A DNA stretch of 64,000 nucleotides, taken from Sclerurus mexicanus. Taxonomy: Eukaryota > Chordata > Aves > Passeriformes > Furnariidae. How positions within the stretch are numbered: position 1 is the first letter of the stretch; every line of letters starts with the position of its first letter. A program made the translations under genes and the position numbers. The notes under the pieces were generated by a model that saw only the letters and a list, made by a program, of their open reading frames with translations, had not been told where the DNA came from and made no database searches. This document shows positions 23,043 through 35,800 of this stretch, one piece after another. Location of the stretch: contig VWZF01005764.1 in the NCBI GenBank assembly GCA_013396755.1, forward strand, positions 918,365 through 982,364, written 5' to 3'.

Positions 23043-26000
23043 GTAACCCCAGCTGGCTCGCGGCGGTGCGTTGGCAGGGAGGCACTTGGGGGCTGGGGAG
23101 AAGCCCAGCTGCTCTGGGTTTCCCATCATTTGTAGCAGCTGTTGATTAAACACCAACATGGGGCTCTGGAATTTTCCTCACAATGTCGTTTAGGCTCTGG
23201 GTGTGCAGGAGGAATGAGTTTGGCTAGACCTGGTGTGGATGGGGTTGTGGGACCCTCTGGGAAATGGGAGCGAGAACATGCAGAGCCCTGTGAAGGCCAG
23301 GACAGCTCAGGGAGTGGGGAACGACAGGCAAGGTAAAACAAAATGGCACATCAGCCCAAGGGAAAAAAAAAAGGGGGATTAAATATCCATTAACTGCAGT
23401 GTAGCCATTAACTAAGGTGGAAATGAAGGAGGATTCCCATCCACTGGAGTAGCAAGGCTCTGAAATAGCTAGTTCGGGGAAGAGGAAATAGAAACAATAC
23501 CAGTTTGAACCATAATTTTGAAATGCTTTTGAAAATTTTACTAATTGCCTGTCTGCATCTCTCGGTGCTTGAGTGCTTTAAACCTAGTGATTTAAGAAAA
23601 CAATTTTTATGTTGTTTAAGTACATCTGAAAGCTATAGTGCATTTAAATATATATGTATATAATGTTCATGTTGTTTAAGATCCTGCTTCAAAAGAGCAT
23701 TGACAGTCTTCTGTTTTAAGAGATGTCAAGTCCACTATAAGAAACTGTTCACTTCTGTATAAGTGATTTCTTCAAGGAATTGAGATGATTAAGAAAAGAA
23801 TACATAATCCAATCTCAAGTCTAGTACACTGTAACTCTAAAATTACTATGCTTCCTTGGGAAATCACATGCTGTTTTTCTTATGATTGCTATGCACAGTC
23901 CAGACTTGAAAGCATCTATTTCTTTAACATGTTCTAAAATATAGCAAATTCCAAACAGTGGGAACTGAACTTGATTCCTTGAAATGTTGTTCTTGTTTGA
24001 CACATATTTATAATTCAAAAAAGTCACATTTTCTGGTATTACAAATGTTTATTTTTTTTTGTCTTGAACTTGTCTACATTTTTCTTTCATTTCTGCTTGG
24101 TATGCATAAGAGAGATCTGAAAATTGAGTTATGTGAATTTGTAATTTGATTCACTTCTGAATAGGTCATTTCTCCAGCATTCATTACGAATACACCCTAC
24201 AGTGAAGTGCTTTTAGTTTGCATATGTTAAAAGCTTATAAAAGGGAGAGAAGTAGCCATCAAGTATCTCCTAGTATTTTACCAGGCAGGTTGACCATCAC
24301 TTCTAGAAGGAAGAGGCTGGATCTGCAATTTCCCACAGTCTTGCTTATTAGAAAACTAGAAATAATTGATGGGTAATTGTTGCATTCTGGCATGTTGCAA
24401 AGATGATGCAAAATGGGGCTTATTTGCAGGAGGGATCCAGCTGGGGCTGTAGCTGGCCCTTGAACTCAGCATGCACAGATGGGGTGTATGGCGTGTACAG
24501 TGGAATGGTTGGCTACATGGTATAAATATACCTGAAATGTGCAGGTGAGAAGGGAGATGACACGTAGCCAGCTGCTGTTTTTGGAGAAGCATAAAGATAT
24601 TTGTTTTGTGTAATTTGAGATTTTGTATGGAAACTTGAGGCATGTGCAAAAAGTGTCCAAAGACATGCAGACTATATGGGGGAGCAGATGTGTACCTGGA
24701 AAATCTGGCCCAGTGCTACCTGTGGAACTTGGTATCATCTTACTGTTTTCTCTAAATATTCCTGTGGCTTCCTCATGTGTTTGCTCTTTCTGCTTTTCTC
24801 TGGTTCTCCTTCCATGGAATGGAGAGGGGATGCTCTAAAGAACAAATATGAGATTAATTGGGCAAGGTAACATCTCATGTTGGAGCAGTGAATACCCTTG
24901 GAAAAAGCAGACACGTTTTAAGTTCAGTCTCCCTCATCAAAACTGTGCTCCTGGTGCTCATATCCCTGTATGAGCACATAGGCTTTGTGTAGATAGGATG
25001 AGTTTCCCAACTGTTGTCTTGCATTCAAGTGCCTTCAGAGTCCTGATTATTGACTGTCAGCTGGGGGAGGTGTAGGTGGAAGGAGAGATGCTGCTGAGCA
25101 TCTGACACCCTGCTGCTGTTGTGGCTGTCAGCAGTGACACCAGAGCAAGTTGAATACCTACCTGAGCTCAGTTTTTCACGAGTTCCTCCTTCCAGCCTGA
25201 CTTGAAATGAAGAAAGCCATGCAGCCATGCTACCAGCTGCTTTCATTCCTACTGCTGTGAATTTGAGGCTTTTATTCTCCTAGAAGATGAACTGCTAGAC
25301 CTTGGTGAGTAGATGACAAGTGTCAAGACCTTTAAGCAAGTAAACAAAGTGGTAAGGCTCAATAGGATAGCTTGGCAAAGCAAGACTAGGATGTTTTGAA
25401 AATGAGATTGAAGGAGCATGAAAATGTTCCCAGTAAAGCAAGATAAGTTTTCCAGACTGAATAGAGGGGCACCACACTTGACACCGTGTGCTTCTGGGGG
25501 CCCATCACCTGAGATAAAGAAAAGGAGGAAGGCAAAACCAGTTCTAGTGGGGTCTGAGGATGTGTAATTAAAATATACCGAAAGCCAAGGTGACTTCAAA
25601 CCAGTGATTCATGTAGCCCCAGGCCAGTCTTGAATGTACTGAAGAAGCATTGCACTCCACAGCAGGAAGCTCCAGATGCTCCTGAAACCGAGGAACATCT
25701 TCATATCCACTTACTGAGATTTTTGAAAGCCCCAGCCTACAAATTGCAGAAGTTGTCAACAAGCAATAGAAATGAATTCAAGAGAAATAATTAGTGCTAT
25801 TAGGCAGGGAGTTTTGAAGGGTACCTTTAAAAAATGAAGAAAGAATTCGTATTAGCTTAAAGTTACGGCAATATGATATTTGTGCTTGGCTCCTGTGCTG
25901 TCTTAGTGTTGTAACTCTGACAGCAAGAAATTGTGGAGCACCAGCACAAGGTGATTGCTTCTCATTTCTTCCAGAATCACTTTCTCAGTTTAAGTTTGGA

Positions 26001-29000
26001 CCTGGATTGGTTTGTCCTTTGAAAAGGGAGAAGTGAGGAGAAACACATAAGTACACTAATCACTAAAGAAGACCATCAGAGTGATCTGGTGAAGTGGTGC
26101 TTATGCACCATTGGAAGAAGCGATCCCTTTGAAGGAAAGCCCGTGTGGTGGGTACCTGTGCAGGGCTGTCATGTGGCAGGAGTGAGGGAAGGCTGAGCCA
26201 TTGCCATCTGAGGGGTACCCCATGCCGGGGCTCCTGCTCTGGGCTTGTGCTGCTGGGATGCAGTAACCACAGAAGAGTCCCTCCAATGTCACTGCTGGGT
26301 AATTGACCCTAAATCTGCCTCCACTGTCTCCCCTGGAATGCTTTTCCATCCACAACTAAACCAATTCATTTAAGCTTCCTTCAACCCACATCCATGACCC
26401 TGTAGTCACCCCATAATGTGGAATTAAACCTATAGTCCAAACCCTAATACCCTCCAGCAGTGTCTCCTGGAGCTCTGCCACACTTTTCTATGAATCCTGC
26501 CAGATTCTTCCATGCCCAAGCTGATATTCATAAGGATGTTTCAAATTTTCACCTGAAGTTTTCTCTCATTTCTGCCTGTTTCTAGTTTTATCACAAAGGC
26601 TTACTTTCCTTCCTTATATTTCAAACACAAATCAGCCATTCTTCTGAATATCTGTATGCACATTTCAGAAGTTTTGCAAGTTCACATATGGAAAAAACTT
26701 CTCTGATTTCATGCTAGCGGTTTTCCTCAGTGTTAGGATCTGTGTTTGGTACAGTATCTATTGCAAATTTGGCACATATTATTCATCAGCTTGACCCTCA
26801 CCCCAGTAATGATTCTTTGAGGGGCAGGAGGAGAGGAAATCAGCATTTTGGAATTATTTGTTACTCTTGCAGTCCATTGCCCTTTCAGATGGGATTTGTC
26901 ACTCATCCAAGTGCCCTGAAGCAATATTTTTGTTCTGTAGTAAGAGTCCTGATAAAGGTCCTATTTGTTTATTTTCTCTGATTCCAGCAACATTTTTATC
27001 TTGTGCTTTGCTATTGCTTGGTGTTGCTTTGATAGTAAGTGATGGAATAGTACACCTACTCTGCATGTATTTTTTGCTGGTATTCCTTGTTTTAAGGTGC
27101 TTTCTCAGCAGTGGGAAGGGGAGAACCATCTCAATGCAGTCCCATAACTGTGCTGTCAGTTAGGTCTTGAGGCAGGTCCTGGACTAAAATCTCTTTGCCT
27201 TTAGCTTTTGGATGTGCTTTAGCCCAGCCTACATCCACAGTGTATCCCCAAGTTAAATGCTACCTGGGAATTCGTTTGGAGTATCTCTTGCCTTTTCTTA
27301 TGGCATTCATCCTGCAAACTGCTTGGAAAATATTGACCTGGAGGATGACATGATTAAATTTTAAACAGTCTCACCTAAGACAATGGTTAAGTGTGTGCAT
27401 AGGTGATAGGGGCACTGAGCCACAGTTAATAGTGGAACAGAATGGGATTGCATGGGGGTGCTAATTTGAAAGCCTGATGAAAGTACACCTGAGCACATCT
27501 TTGTATCACAGCAGTGAGCAAAACAAATGTTTTTAAAATTTTATTCTAAATTACTTACTAGTATCTTTTCAGTGTGCTAGTAAAGCTGTCTCTTGAAGTG
27601 ATTCTTGCTACTGAAGGAAAAGGAAATTGTGTTTTATGGGAGCTTTTCATTCACTTTAAGCATCTCATTTGAATAAAGACATTCCCATTGAACACTCTTT
27701 AAAGTGTTCACTTCATCTGCATGCAATGGGTAGGCTAGTCTTCCATTTGAAATATGACAGCCAGATTTAAATTGCCTACTTAAAGTTACAAATTATAATT
27801 AAGGAGAAGGCATCTAACTTTCTGAGCTTTGCATCCATCTTTCTTTGGAAAAGGCCTCTTTCAATGTTAACACATTTCTGTGCCAGAATGCACTAACCTT
27901 CTATTTTTTCATCATCCATTTGTAGTAAATCTTGGTTCAGAATTCAGTGAAAAACATTTTGGCCGAAAGATTATAAATATCTGTTGTGCCTGTGAGACCA
28001 CGATAGTCATTAAACTAAGTAGTTGCCTGCAGTGCTGACTTTCAGGCAGCCCTGGCAGGCTCTCTTCCCAGACATCTTGGGAGGGTGAGAGGTAGGAAGG
28101 AATAAAGTCATTGAGTCAGCTGAACTCCTTAAGGTTTGTTTTATTTTGGATGTGTTCATCTCACAGAAGATGCCCCTTCTGCAAAAGCAAATTGTGGCCT
28201 CATAAATGTTCTGTGGGTAGATGGAAGCAAAGCCAAGCCAAGTTGCACTGGCTTCAGGTGTGCTCTGTGCCAAAATGTAGGTGCCTCAGTTTCCAGGCAG
28301 ACTTGGCAGAGCTCCCAGGAAGGCGAGAGGGCCATGACCAGTTCCAGCCTAATGGAGGGAGAAATCTCCGTCCTGGAACTCTGAACAAGGCTTGGTGCTT
28401 TTGAGAGGCTGTGCTTTTGCACAAGCAGGAGTTGCAGGGATGATGGGGTGGAGTTCCGTAGCAAAGAGCATAAGCTGTGTACTGACAGTGGTTCCTTCTC
28501 AATCTGCAGTAGATTGGTCCATGAAAGCTGCATCAATTTAGTCTGGTTTCTTGCCAAACTGTGACCCCTGCAGATATGGGGTTAACAGCTGAACTGCAGA
28601 GGAAAAGTGTTCAATAATACATCAGTGAAGCTGGAGATTTTCACCAATATCCTGACTATATAAACTGGCTCTGTTGATGGGCACTGAGGGCTCAGTCGTG
28701 GCTTTAATTATCTTTCACAAGTTTCATCTGGAGTTTCATCAGATCCCCTGATCTCAGCAGTGCTTTTAATACCTAATTTTGGCCTCTTAAAGAATAATTT
28801 GCTTGACCAGGACTTCTAGGTTTTAACTGCTGCTAGTGGAAACTGGAAATTATGCAGATGAGGAACCTAACATTGCTTCCTGAGCAAAATTCAGGAAATC
28901 CTTCAGGACTCGGGTATCTCTAATCATGACACCTTCATGAAATAATTTTCAGATTTAATGTGACCTGATGATGCAAGCTGAAGCATTAAGATGTATTTTA

Positions 29001-32000
29001 AACTAGGTAATACAGACTTTTTTTTCTCAGTTGTGATTCATACATTCTGGTAATTTATAGGACTGGCCAGAAAATTGCAGCTCAATTTTTTCAAAATCTT
29101 TTTTTTTCCCGAGTGGAAACCTGGTAAAAAGATTTTTATTCCATCGTGTTGTGAACACAAGAACTTTCTGAGCTATTTAAAGTATGGCCCCAGCACTTCC
29201 CTGGCAGTGAAGGCATCAAAGACCTTGGGCGAGTCTGTTTACTGAAACAAGTCCATGAGCAACCTGAACGTGAAGCTCCCAAAGCCAAGCTGAGCACTCT
29301 GATCAATGAGCTATTGGCTTAGAGCGGTTTGCTCTTACATTGTCTCCTGGGCTGGGGAAAAGGTGATCCAGGTCTGCAGAATAAATACATTTCTTTTCAG
29401 CTTTGAATGAACAGAGTTTAGGAAAGAATATTTCACGTATTTGTAACCAGTTCTAGTTATTAGAGAGTGAATGCCATTGTTCAGCAGTGATATGATTTTT
29501 GCTTGCTTGTGCATGGCTACAGACTACTGAAGTAATAAAAACTGCAAATCAGTATTCTCCAATGTCCACGGGTCTTCAAGACTCTGAAGATACTGTCTTC
29601 AAACCAATAGAACAGTAGAATGGATGAAAATACACTTTTTTACTTGGACAGGTGTGGTCTGTGATAGCAGCTGTCCATGAGCAGAATGTACAATTTAATA
29701 GTTCCTGTTGTCACAGTTGATGAAATCCTTGCTGGTTTGATTAAAACAGATAAAAATAAGGATGACTTTGTAATTTTTCTGGGTTTGAGTGCCTCTTCAT
29801 GACCCCAATTACAGTATTCAAACCCTACTTTTATAGAAATCTTCAAGACTGGGAACTTGGCCAAAAAATGGTCATTACTGACAGTTTGCAATTTTGTTTG
29901 AACTGTGGATAAATGCAAGTATCCTTTTCCCACAAGTGAGGGATTGGGAGATGCTTCCAGTCACTTGACCTGGTGAGACTTGTTCCTGGGTGAGATCTAT
30001 AGAAAACCACTAGAAATCTGATAGAGCCACATCTTCAGCTTCTCTTTGAGGCTGACCCTGTGCATGTGGTGCTCAGCACAACCATTGCCCTCTGTCATTG
30101 AAGGAGGGCATCGTCCACTGCCCCCACAGTTTGACAGCTGGTCTGAATGGATTTGCTTCTGGGCCAGGCTGGTTTTACACAGCCAAGAAGCCACAGCCCA
30201 GTGGTCAGTTCTAGCCTTCTGCTATGGAAGTCTGTGCACAAACATTGTGTTTGAGCTCATGGACACACAGCTGGGGAGGAATAGAAGTGGTAGCAACTTT
30301 ATGGAGATGGTAACTGCTGCAGATAAGGGAGAATACTTTCTTAAATCTTTGTTAAATTTTCTTGGCACTCAAAACCATTGGATTATTGATGAATTTGGAT
30401 GGTCCAATTGATACAGTTGGCTGATTTTTCTTCACAGGGGCTATATTTTATGCTTAACACTCTTTTAGTGCCAGAAAAATTCTTCATTAATTCTTTAGGC
30501 CAAATTTGTTCTTAAAGTAGAAGTCACTTTTGGATTTGTTAATATATGCAGCTTTTTCACAATTTGAATTTTTAATATATATTCATGAATAGTCTCTGCA
30601 GTATTGTGCAGTGATGGTGTTTTATCTGTGCCTGCCACAAAGGCTTTTCCTAAAAGTCAGACTTTAGACAACTTCCTTTGCAACTTTCTTTTTGCACGTT
30701 TTCATGCTGTCAGTACAGAAGCATCCAAAACAGAAACCTTTCAGCTTTGCTCTGTTTAGCATTTGATCCCATACCCCAGATGGCATGTAGTGATCCAGCT
30801 AGGGAACAACCAAGCACATGTCCTTCCTCTTTTCCCTACTCCCAAATGTGCATCTGCTATGCAGCAGCCCTGAAGGTTTCACCAGGACTGTAGGGAATGG
30901 GATATGTGGGATGTCTTTGGTCTCCTCTCACACCTGGATTCTACATGAATTTATTTGCCAGGAGTTTAATGTAATATTTGTTATTCAGTAGACTCTGGAG
31001 AGGATGGGCATCCAAGCCCATCCAGCATAGCCCCACTCAGTGCCTGTGGTCTCTGGGTTCATGCTTCCTGGGTTATTCAGAGTGTGCAGGTACTCACAGT
31101 TTGTCCACAGGTCCATTGGCAGACCCACATGCCTCCTTAGCACCTGCCCCGTGGGCTCCTCAGCCTGCACTGGAACCCACCAGCTCCCTGAGGAAAGGAT
31201 TTGACATGTCCTTCCAATGTAAATATTGTGACTGGGAATTTTATTGTAGTCATGCCCTAGAACTCTACAGAGAACATAATTTGATTGCTTTCAGCACCTT
31301 AGGACAATATACTTGAGAAAATTACAGTTAAAATGCAGGGTAATGTTGAAAGACAAAGGATAAATGTTGCTGCATCTTCTGTAATTGGTTTTGCATTTAT
31401 CCCAGCTGGTCTTGGAGGTGAAATTGCTGATTTCAGGGTTTACAGTCCTGGATCAAACTGTATGTGAACACTGCTTCTCCCAGGGCAAAGGATTTATGCT
31501 TTCAGGTGGTTCTGGCTGAACACCAGGTGATGCCCAAGAATTTGGGATACTTTTACGTGGAGTCATTTGATTGTGGAAGGCAAGGTGTATTGCTAGTGGT
31601 GTGAGTGTAATGAGCTGATGCCAACAGCAGCAGAGTGTGTTGGAGTGTGGGAAGGCATGATCAGCAGTCCCACATCACTCCATGCAAAAACACTGCCCAG
31701 GGCTTCTTCTCAAAAGTGGCCTTATTAGACTCGAGGACTTTTTTAGGCCCTTGTTTTATGACTTCTATTGCTTGTGTTCTATCTGTAGATGTTCAGATTT
31801 TCGTAAATCTTTCTCCATATGGAAGCTTTTGTTCAGCCCTCACAGGGGCTTGTTAGTTTGGAAGCTGATTCCTGTGTCTGTCCAGAGGAGAGGGCAGCAG
31901 GAGGGACATCTGAGCTGTGTGTTCAGACAAGATCTCACGGTAAGACCAGGTAACATTGGACAGGTTTGTATGCAGTGATGCAAACGCATGCCTGTGGCAT

Positions 32001-32801
32001 TTTCAGGCTTTCTAATTTGCCTTGTTTCATGAACATGATGACATTTTACTTCAGAGACAGTAACTAAACTTCTCAGGAACTAGGAAGCAGTTCACCCCAA
32101 GAAAATAGCTCAGTAAGGGGACATCAGAGCATAATGCCACCAGTCTGTACCACAAAGAATGTAAGAGCCCAGTCTGGGAAGGTATTTGGGTTGTAAAGAC
32201 TGGTGGAGCATGTCTTTGAGAGCTGTGCGCTGCTTGCACAGCAAGGAAAAGCATGTGTTCCTGAGAAGAGCTGTGAAAATATCTTGGGAGATAAATCTGG
32301 GTCTTGGATGTAGGTTTGGAAGTGGGGTTGGGATCACCCACTCAGCTTTGCGAGCGATCCCGTTGGCATGTGTTCTATAATGAGCCTTTTTTTTTCTTTT
32401 TTTGGTGCTACGATGGAGTACTAGGGTTTGCACTGCTGCTACGTGCACAGTCTGGGGACATTCACTGCTATGGCTGCCACACGTCCGGGACACTTTTTCC
32501 CCTGGGAGTGTGACGAAGCTGTGGCACAGGCTGGTTTCCAAGAGCTTTGTGAACTCAATCACTGGGAGCAGGTCCTGCAGGAGGCACCTGAAGTGTAGAT
32601 GTGGCACTGGTCTCCCCACCACCAGGATTGTCCTTACTCCAGTGTCTTTAGACCCTAGCATCAAAAGGGGTTTGTAACTTCTCCTCCTGTAGGCCTGAGC
32701 TACTTGGAGGGTCTCAGACTCACCCTGTTAACAGGAGAAGAGATGTGGAGGGGGATGGAGCAGAGGATGTGCATGGTGCCCAGCTCTGGGTAGGCATCGA
32801 G

Positions 32802-32847
32802 GTGTGCCAGCACTGGGAGAATTGCCCCCTCTCCCAGTGCAGCACAC
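32802..32847 (+). repeat. Intronic hairpin, 17 pairs in 46 bases, with an overlapping second hairpin
   Basis: The core arms GCACTGGGAGA (32810-32820) and TCTCCCAGTGC (32830-32840) pair perfectly around a 9-base loop. Pairing resumes outward past one mismatch and one bulge as C-G and then GTGTG with CACAC. Immediately downstream, CAGCACAC (32840-32847) can pair instead with GTGTGCTG (32854-32861), so two structures compete. It resembles a small stem-loop RNA, but I recognise no microRNA seed. Confidence 0.6.
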
Positions 32848-35800
32848 AGTGTGGTGTGCTGGGACAGCAGCTGTGCCTGGCAGCTTGTCCTGTTAAACCA
32901 GTACTGGCCAAACATCTGCACCACAGCTATGTGCTAGTGAGGGCTGGGAACCTGACAAGCTAAGAAGTTGAAAATAAGAAGGGGGAAAATATTTTCCATT
33001 CTTTTGACTGGACATAAGTCAGAAAAGAGTGTGGGTTGCTACAGCTTTCCCAGTCAACTTCCCAGCAGCATCATCTTGTGATTTTTGGTGATGCTTCTTT
33101 GGATGTGGATTTGGATGGGCATAAGCCACTGAAAGCTGTGACAAAGGGGAGATCTTCAGGATGTTCAAATGTCCAGGATAGGAGTTAGGAATAAGTGTTT
33201 GCAAGATGAAGTATGTGTTTGTGTGAAACTGCTGGTAGTGTTGAATAATTCTAGAGTGATGTGGGCTTTGGAACGTTTGGGGTTTTTTAATAAATGGAGA
33301 GGTTTCATCAAGCAGACAAAGTTCAAAGTGAAATATTTTCAAGTACTCTTTGATCAGCCAGCCGTATTCTTTCTTCCTCTAGAAAGCAAAGAAACAAAAG
33401 ACCGGGCTTGGGTTGCTGAGTCAGCTGGAGAACTTTAGTTTTATTTTTGGTCTCCAGAAAAAACACCGAATTGATTTCATAAGGACAGGTATGTCGTAGA
33501 AACTAATGTGCTTCTGCTCTGGAAGGGAAGAAGACTGAGAAGAGGAGGATACTGAAGGCACCTTTGGGTGCTGTGAAATCTGGAGGAGTGTTACTGGTAG
33601 AGTGAAGTATGGAAAATGGCTGGGAGAGTTAGAAATGGTGGATAAGCACCTCACAGTTCCAAGTACCTGTGGCTTCTTCAGGCAGTGCCGGGATAAATGG
33701 CTTCAAGCTGTTCAAATGTGGTATTAACAGGCTGGCTGCCTCAGACTCACTTCAACAGCTCCAGGATGCCTGGGTGCAAAAATTCAAGTCCTACAGGAAT
33801 TACTGGATAATGGTAATAATAGGCAGAAAATACAGATTGAGGGCAGCTGCTTAGCAGTAAGAGTTCATGGTGTGTATGAGAGCTTGTTGCATGGGTTCAT
33901 CACTGCAGGGTTCCCTGTTAGGAGTCTGTCCTCATTGAGCAGATCTGAGGGGAGGAGGAAGAGAAAGCATCAGAGCTTACTCCGTCCATCTTCCAAAGGC
34001 TGGAAGGAAGCCTGTTCCTTGCTGTGTGGGCAGCCTTGAAGATAGCCAGGATTTAGCACTGAGCACACAGGGATGGCCAGCACTGGGGGAAATGTTCTTT
34101 GCAGTGAGGAGCACTGTGTGGGCTGCATCTTCCTTGAGAACAGGCTGTGAAGAGTGTTGGAAGAGTCAATGGACCTAAACTTTCTTTAAAGAAAAGATCT
34201 TTCCCTTTCAGACAGATTTCTACTTTCACCTAAGTGTTAAAGATGATTTTTAAAGTATTTTTCTTAATGCAGGTAATATCTCTAAAGACATTTTACAGGG
34301 ATGGTGAGCTCTGTTGTGAGAGGAGAGGCTCCTGTTTATTTGTGTTCTTCCCTTAAACCTACCAAAAAATCCACATATGGCATCTAAGAAAGTGTTGTTT
34401 GCCCAGGGACTGGCTGGCTAGAGGCACTGGTGTGAAAGCATGTCAGCCTAGTCCCCTGCAATGAGGGAATTCCATTGTTTTCAGGGCTAACTGAAAGGAA
34501 TGCCGTTACTCTGTATCCTAGAGAAGGAAAGGTGTAAACACTTGTCATGTTTTTGTGCCTCAACAGAGCAGTTTGTCTTGCTAAGGGGCTGTGTGTATGT
34601 CAGCATTTCACGACTGTATTTTCAAATTTCATTTTCCCCTCATTTTGGAGATTATCAGCCAAGATAAACATTTCCCAAGAAACCCCTCCATGAGCCCTAC
34701 CTGCAATAACTCGTTTCCAGCAATGTATTTCTCTCAGGGCTTTGCAGACAGTAAAGGCAATTGACAGTTTGACTACCAGGAACAAGTGAGGGGGAAATAA
34801 ATCCCAGGGAAAGGATAATGGATCTCTGGGTTTTTGCAAGCACGTGTGTGGGTGTTGCAGATTTTGTTCCAGCATGTTGTAGATGGGTTGGGGGGTGGAT
34901 TGCAAGATGCTATTTTCAGAAAATAGGACAACCTGCCAAAACACAGAGCTTTTTTTTGCCTGTTTTTCACCAGGTCCTAGTAAAGGAGTGGAGAAACACT
35001 AATCTCCATTGAGAATTTTTGGAGGCAGAACTTTATCTGTTATTTATGAATCCACACACCAGTGAAAGCCCAGGAGAGGAAACCTGTGCTGCTTCATCGA
35101 TAACACTGGAGCAGCACATACTTGCTGTTAATTACATGTTCTGTTGGCTTCAAGTCTAAGCCCTGTGTGCGTTGCTGAAGGGGGAGGTTGATGAGTCAGG
35201 CAAGATTAGATCACTGGGTGCTTATTCTCCTCCTGCTTGGGCTCTTCTGTGTCTGCTGGTGGAGTGGGACATGCGACAGGGAAGGTCTTTTGGGTGTTTG
35301 GCTCTGACCCCTTTTTTATGCTCAAGGATCATCAGGGGAACTAGACTGCCTGGAAAAATGAGAAACTATGATTAAAAGCAAGCTGTGGCTGGGATATCGT
35401 ACTGAGGAAGTTCAGGAAGGAAAGGCAACTTTACATTTGCATGGGGAGAGCACAGCTTCTGCTCCCACACGCACACATAACAGCTGGAGCTTTGTTCGGT
35501 GTGTCTGGCTTCATGTATTGTTTTCAGAGCAGGGGTAATTAGTGTCTGAAAATGTAACTGCTCTTTGCTATTGTGGAACAATGTAAAAATCCTTTTTTTC
35601 CACTGTAAAACATTCCTACCCTCTTTTGATCTTGTCAAACTAGACAATACAGCTGTCTTGTCATTGTATTTCCCACGGCAACAGCAAGTTTGCCAAATGG
35701 TAGAAGAAACCTCAGAAGCCCTTAATTACCGTGACTTCATCAGTGAAACTTGACTGCATTTGGTGGACTTGCTTCAGACTGAAGTGAATTTGAGGGAATT

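Noticed and set aside
31290..31306. TTCAGCACC plus GGACA, resembling a REST/NRSF (RE1) site in SYNPR intron 2.
   Set aside because: The left half-site is perfect, but the spacing is one base too long and the rest of the right half (AATATA) does not match, so it is below what I would call a site.
32110..32664. Longest ORF in the window, 184 codons on the minus strand inside SYNPR intron 2.
   Set aside because: With random stop frequency, roughly one ORF this long is expected in 64 kb over six frames. The translation resembles no family I know and has no splice or promoter context.
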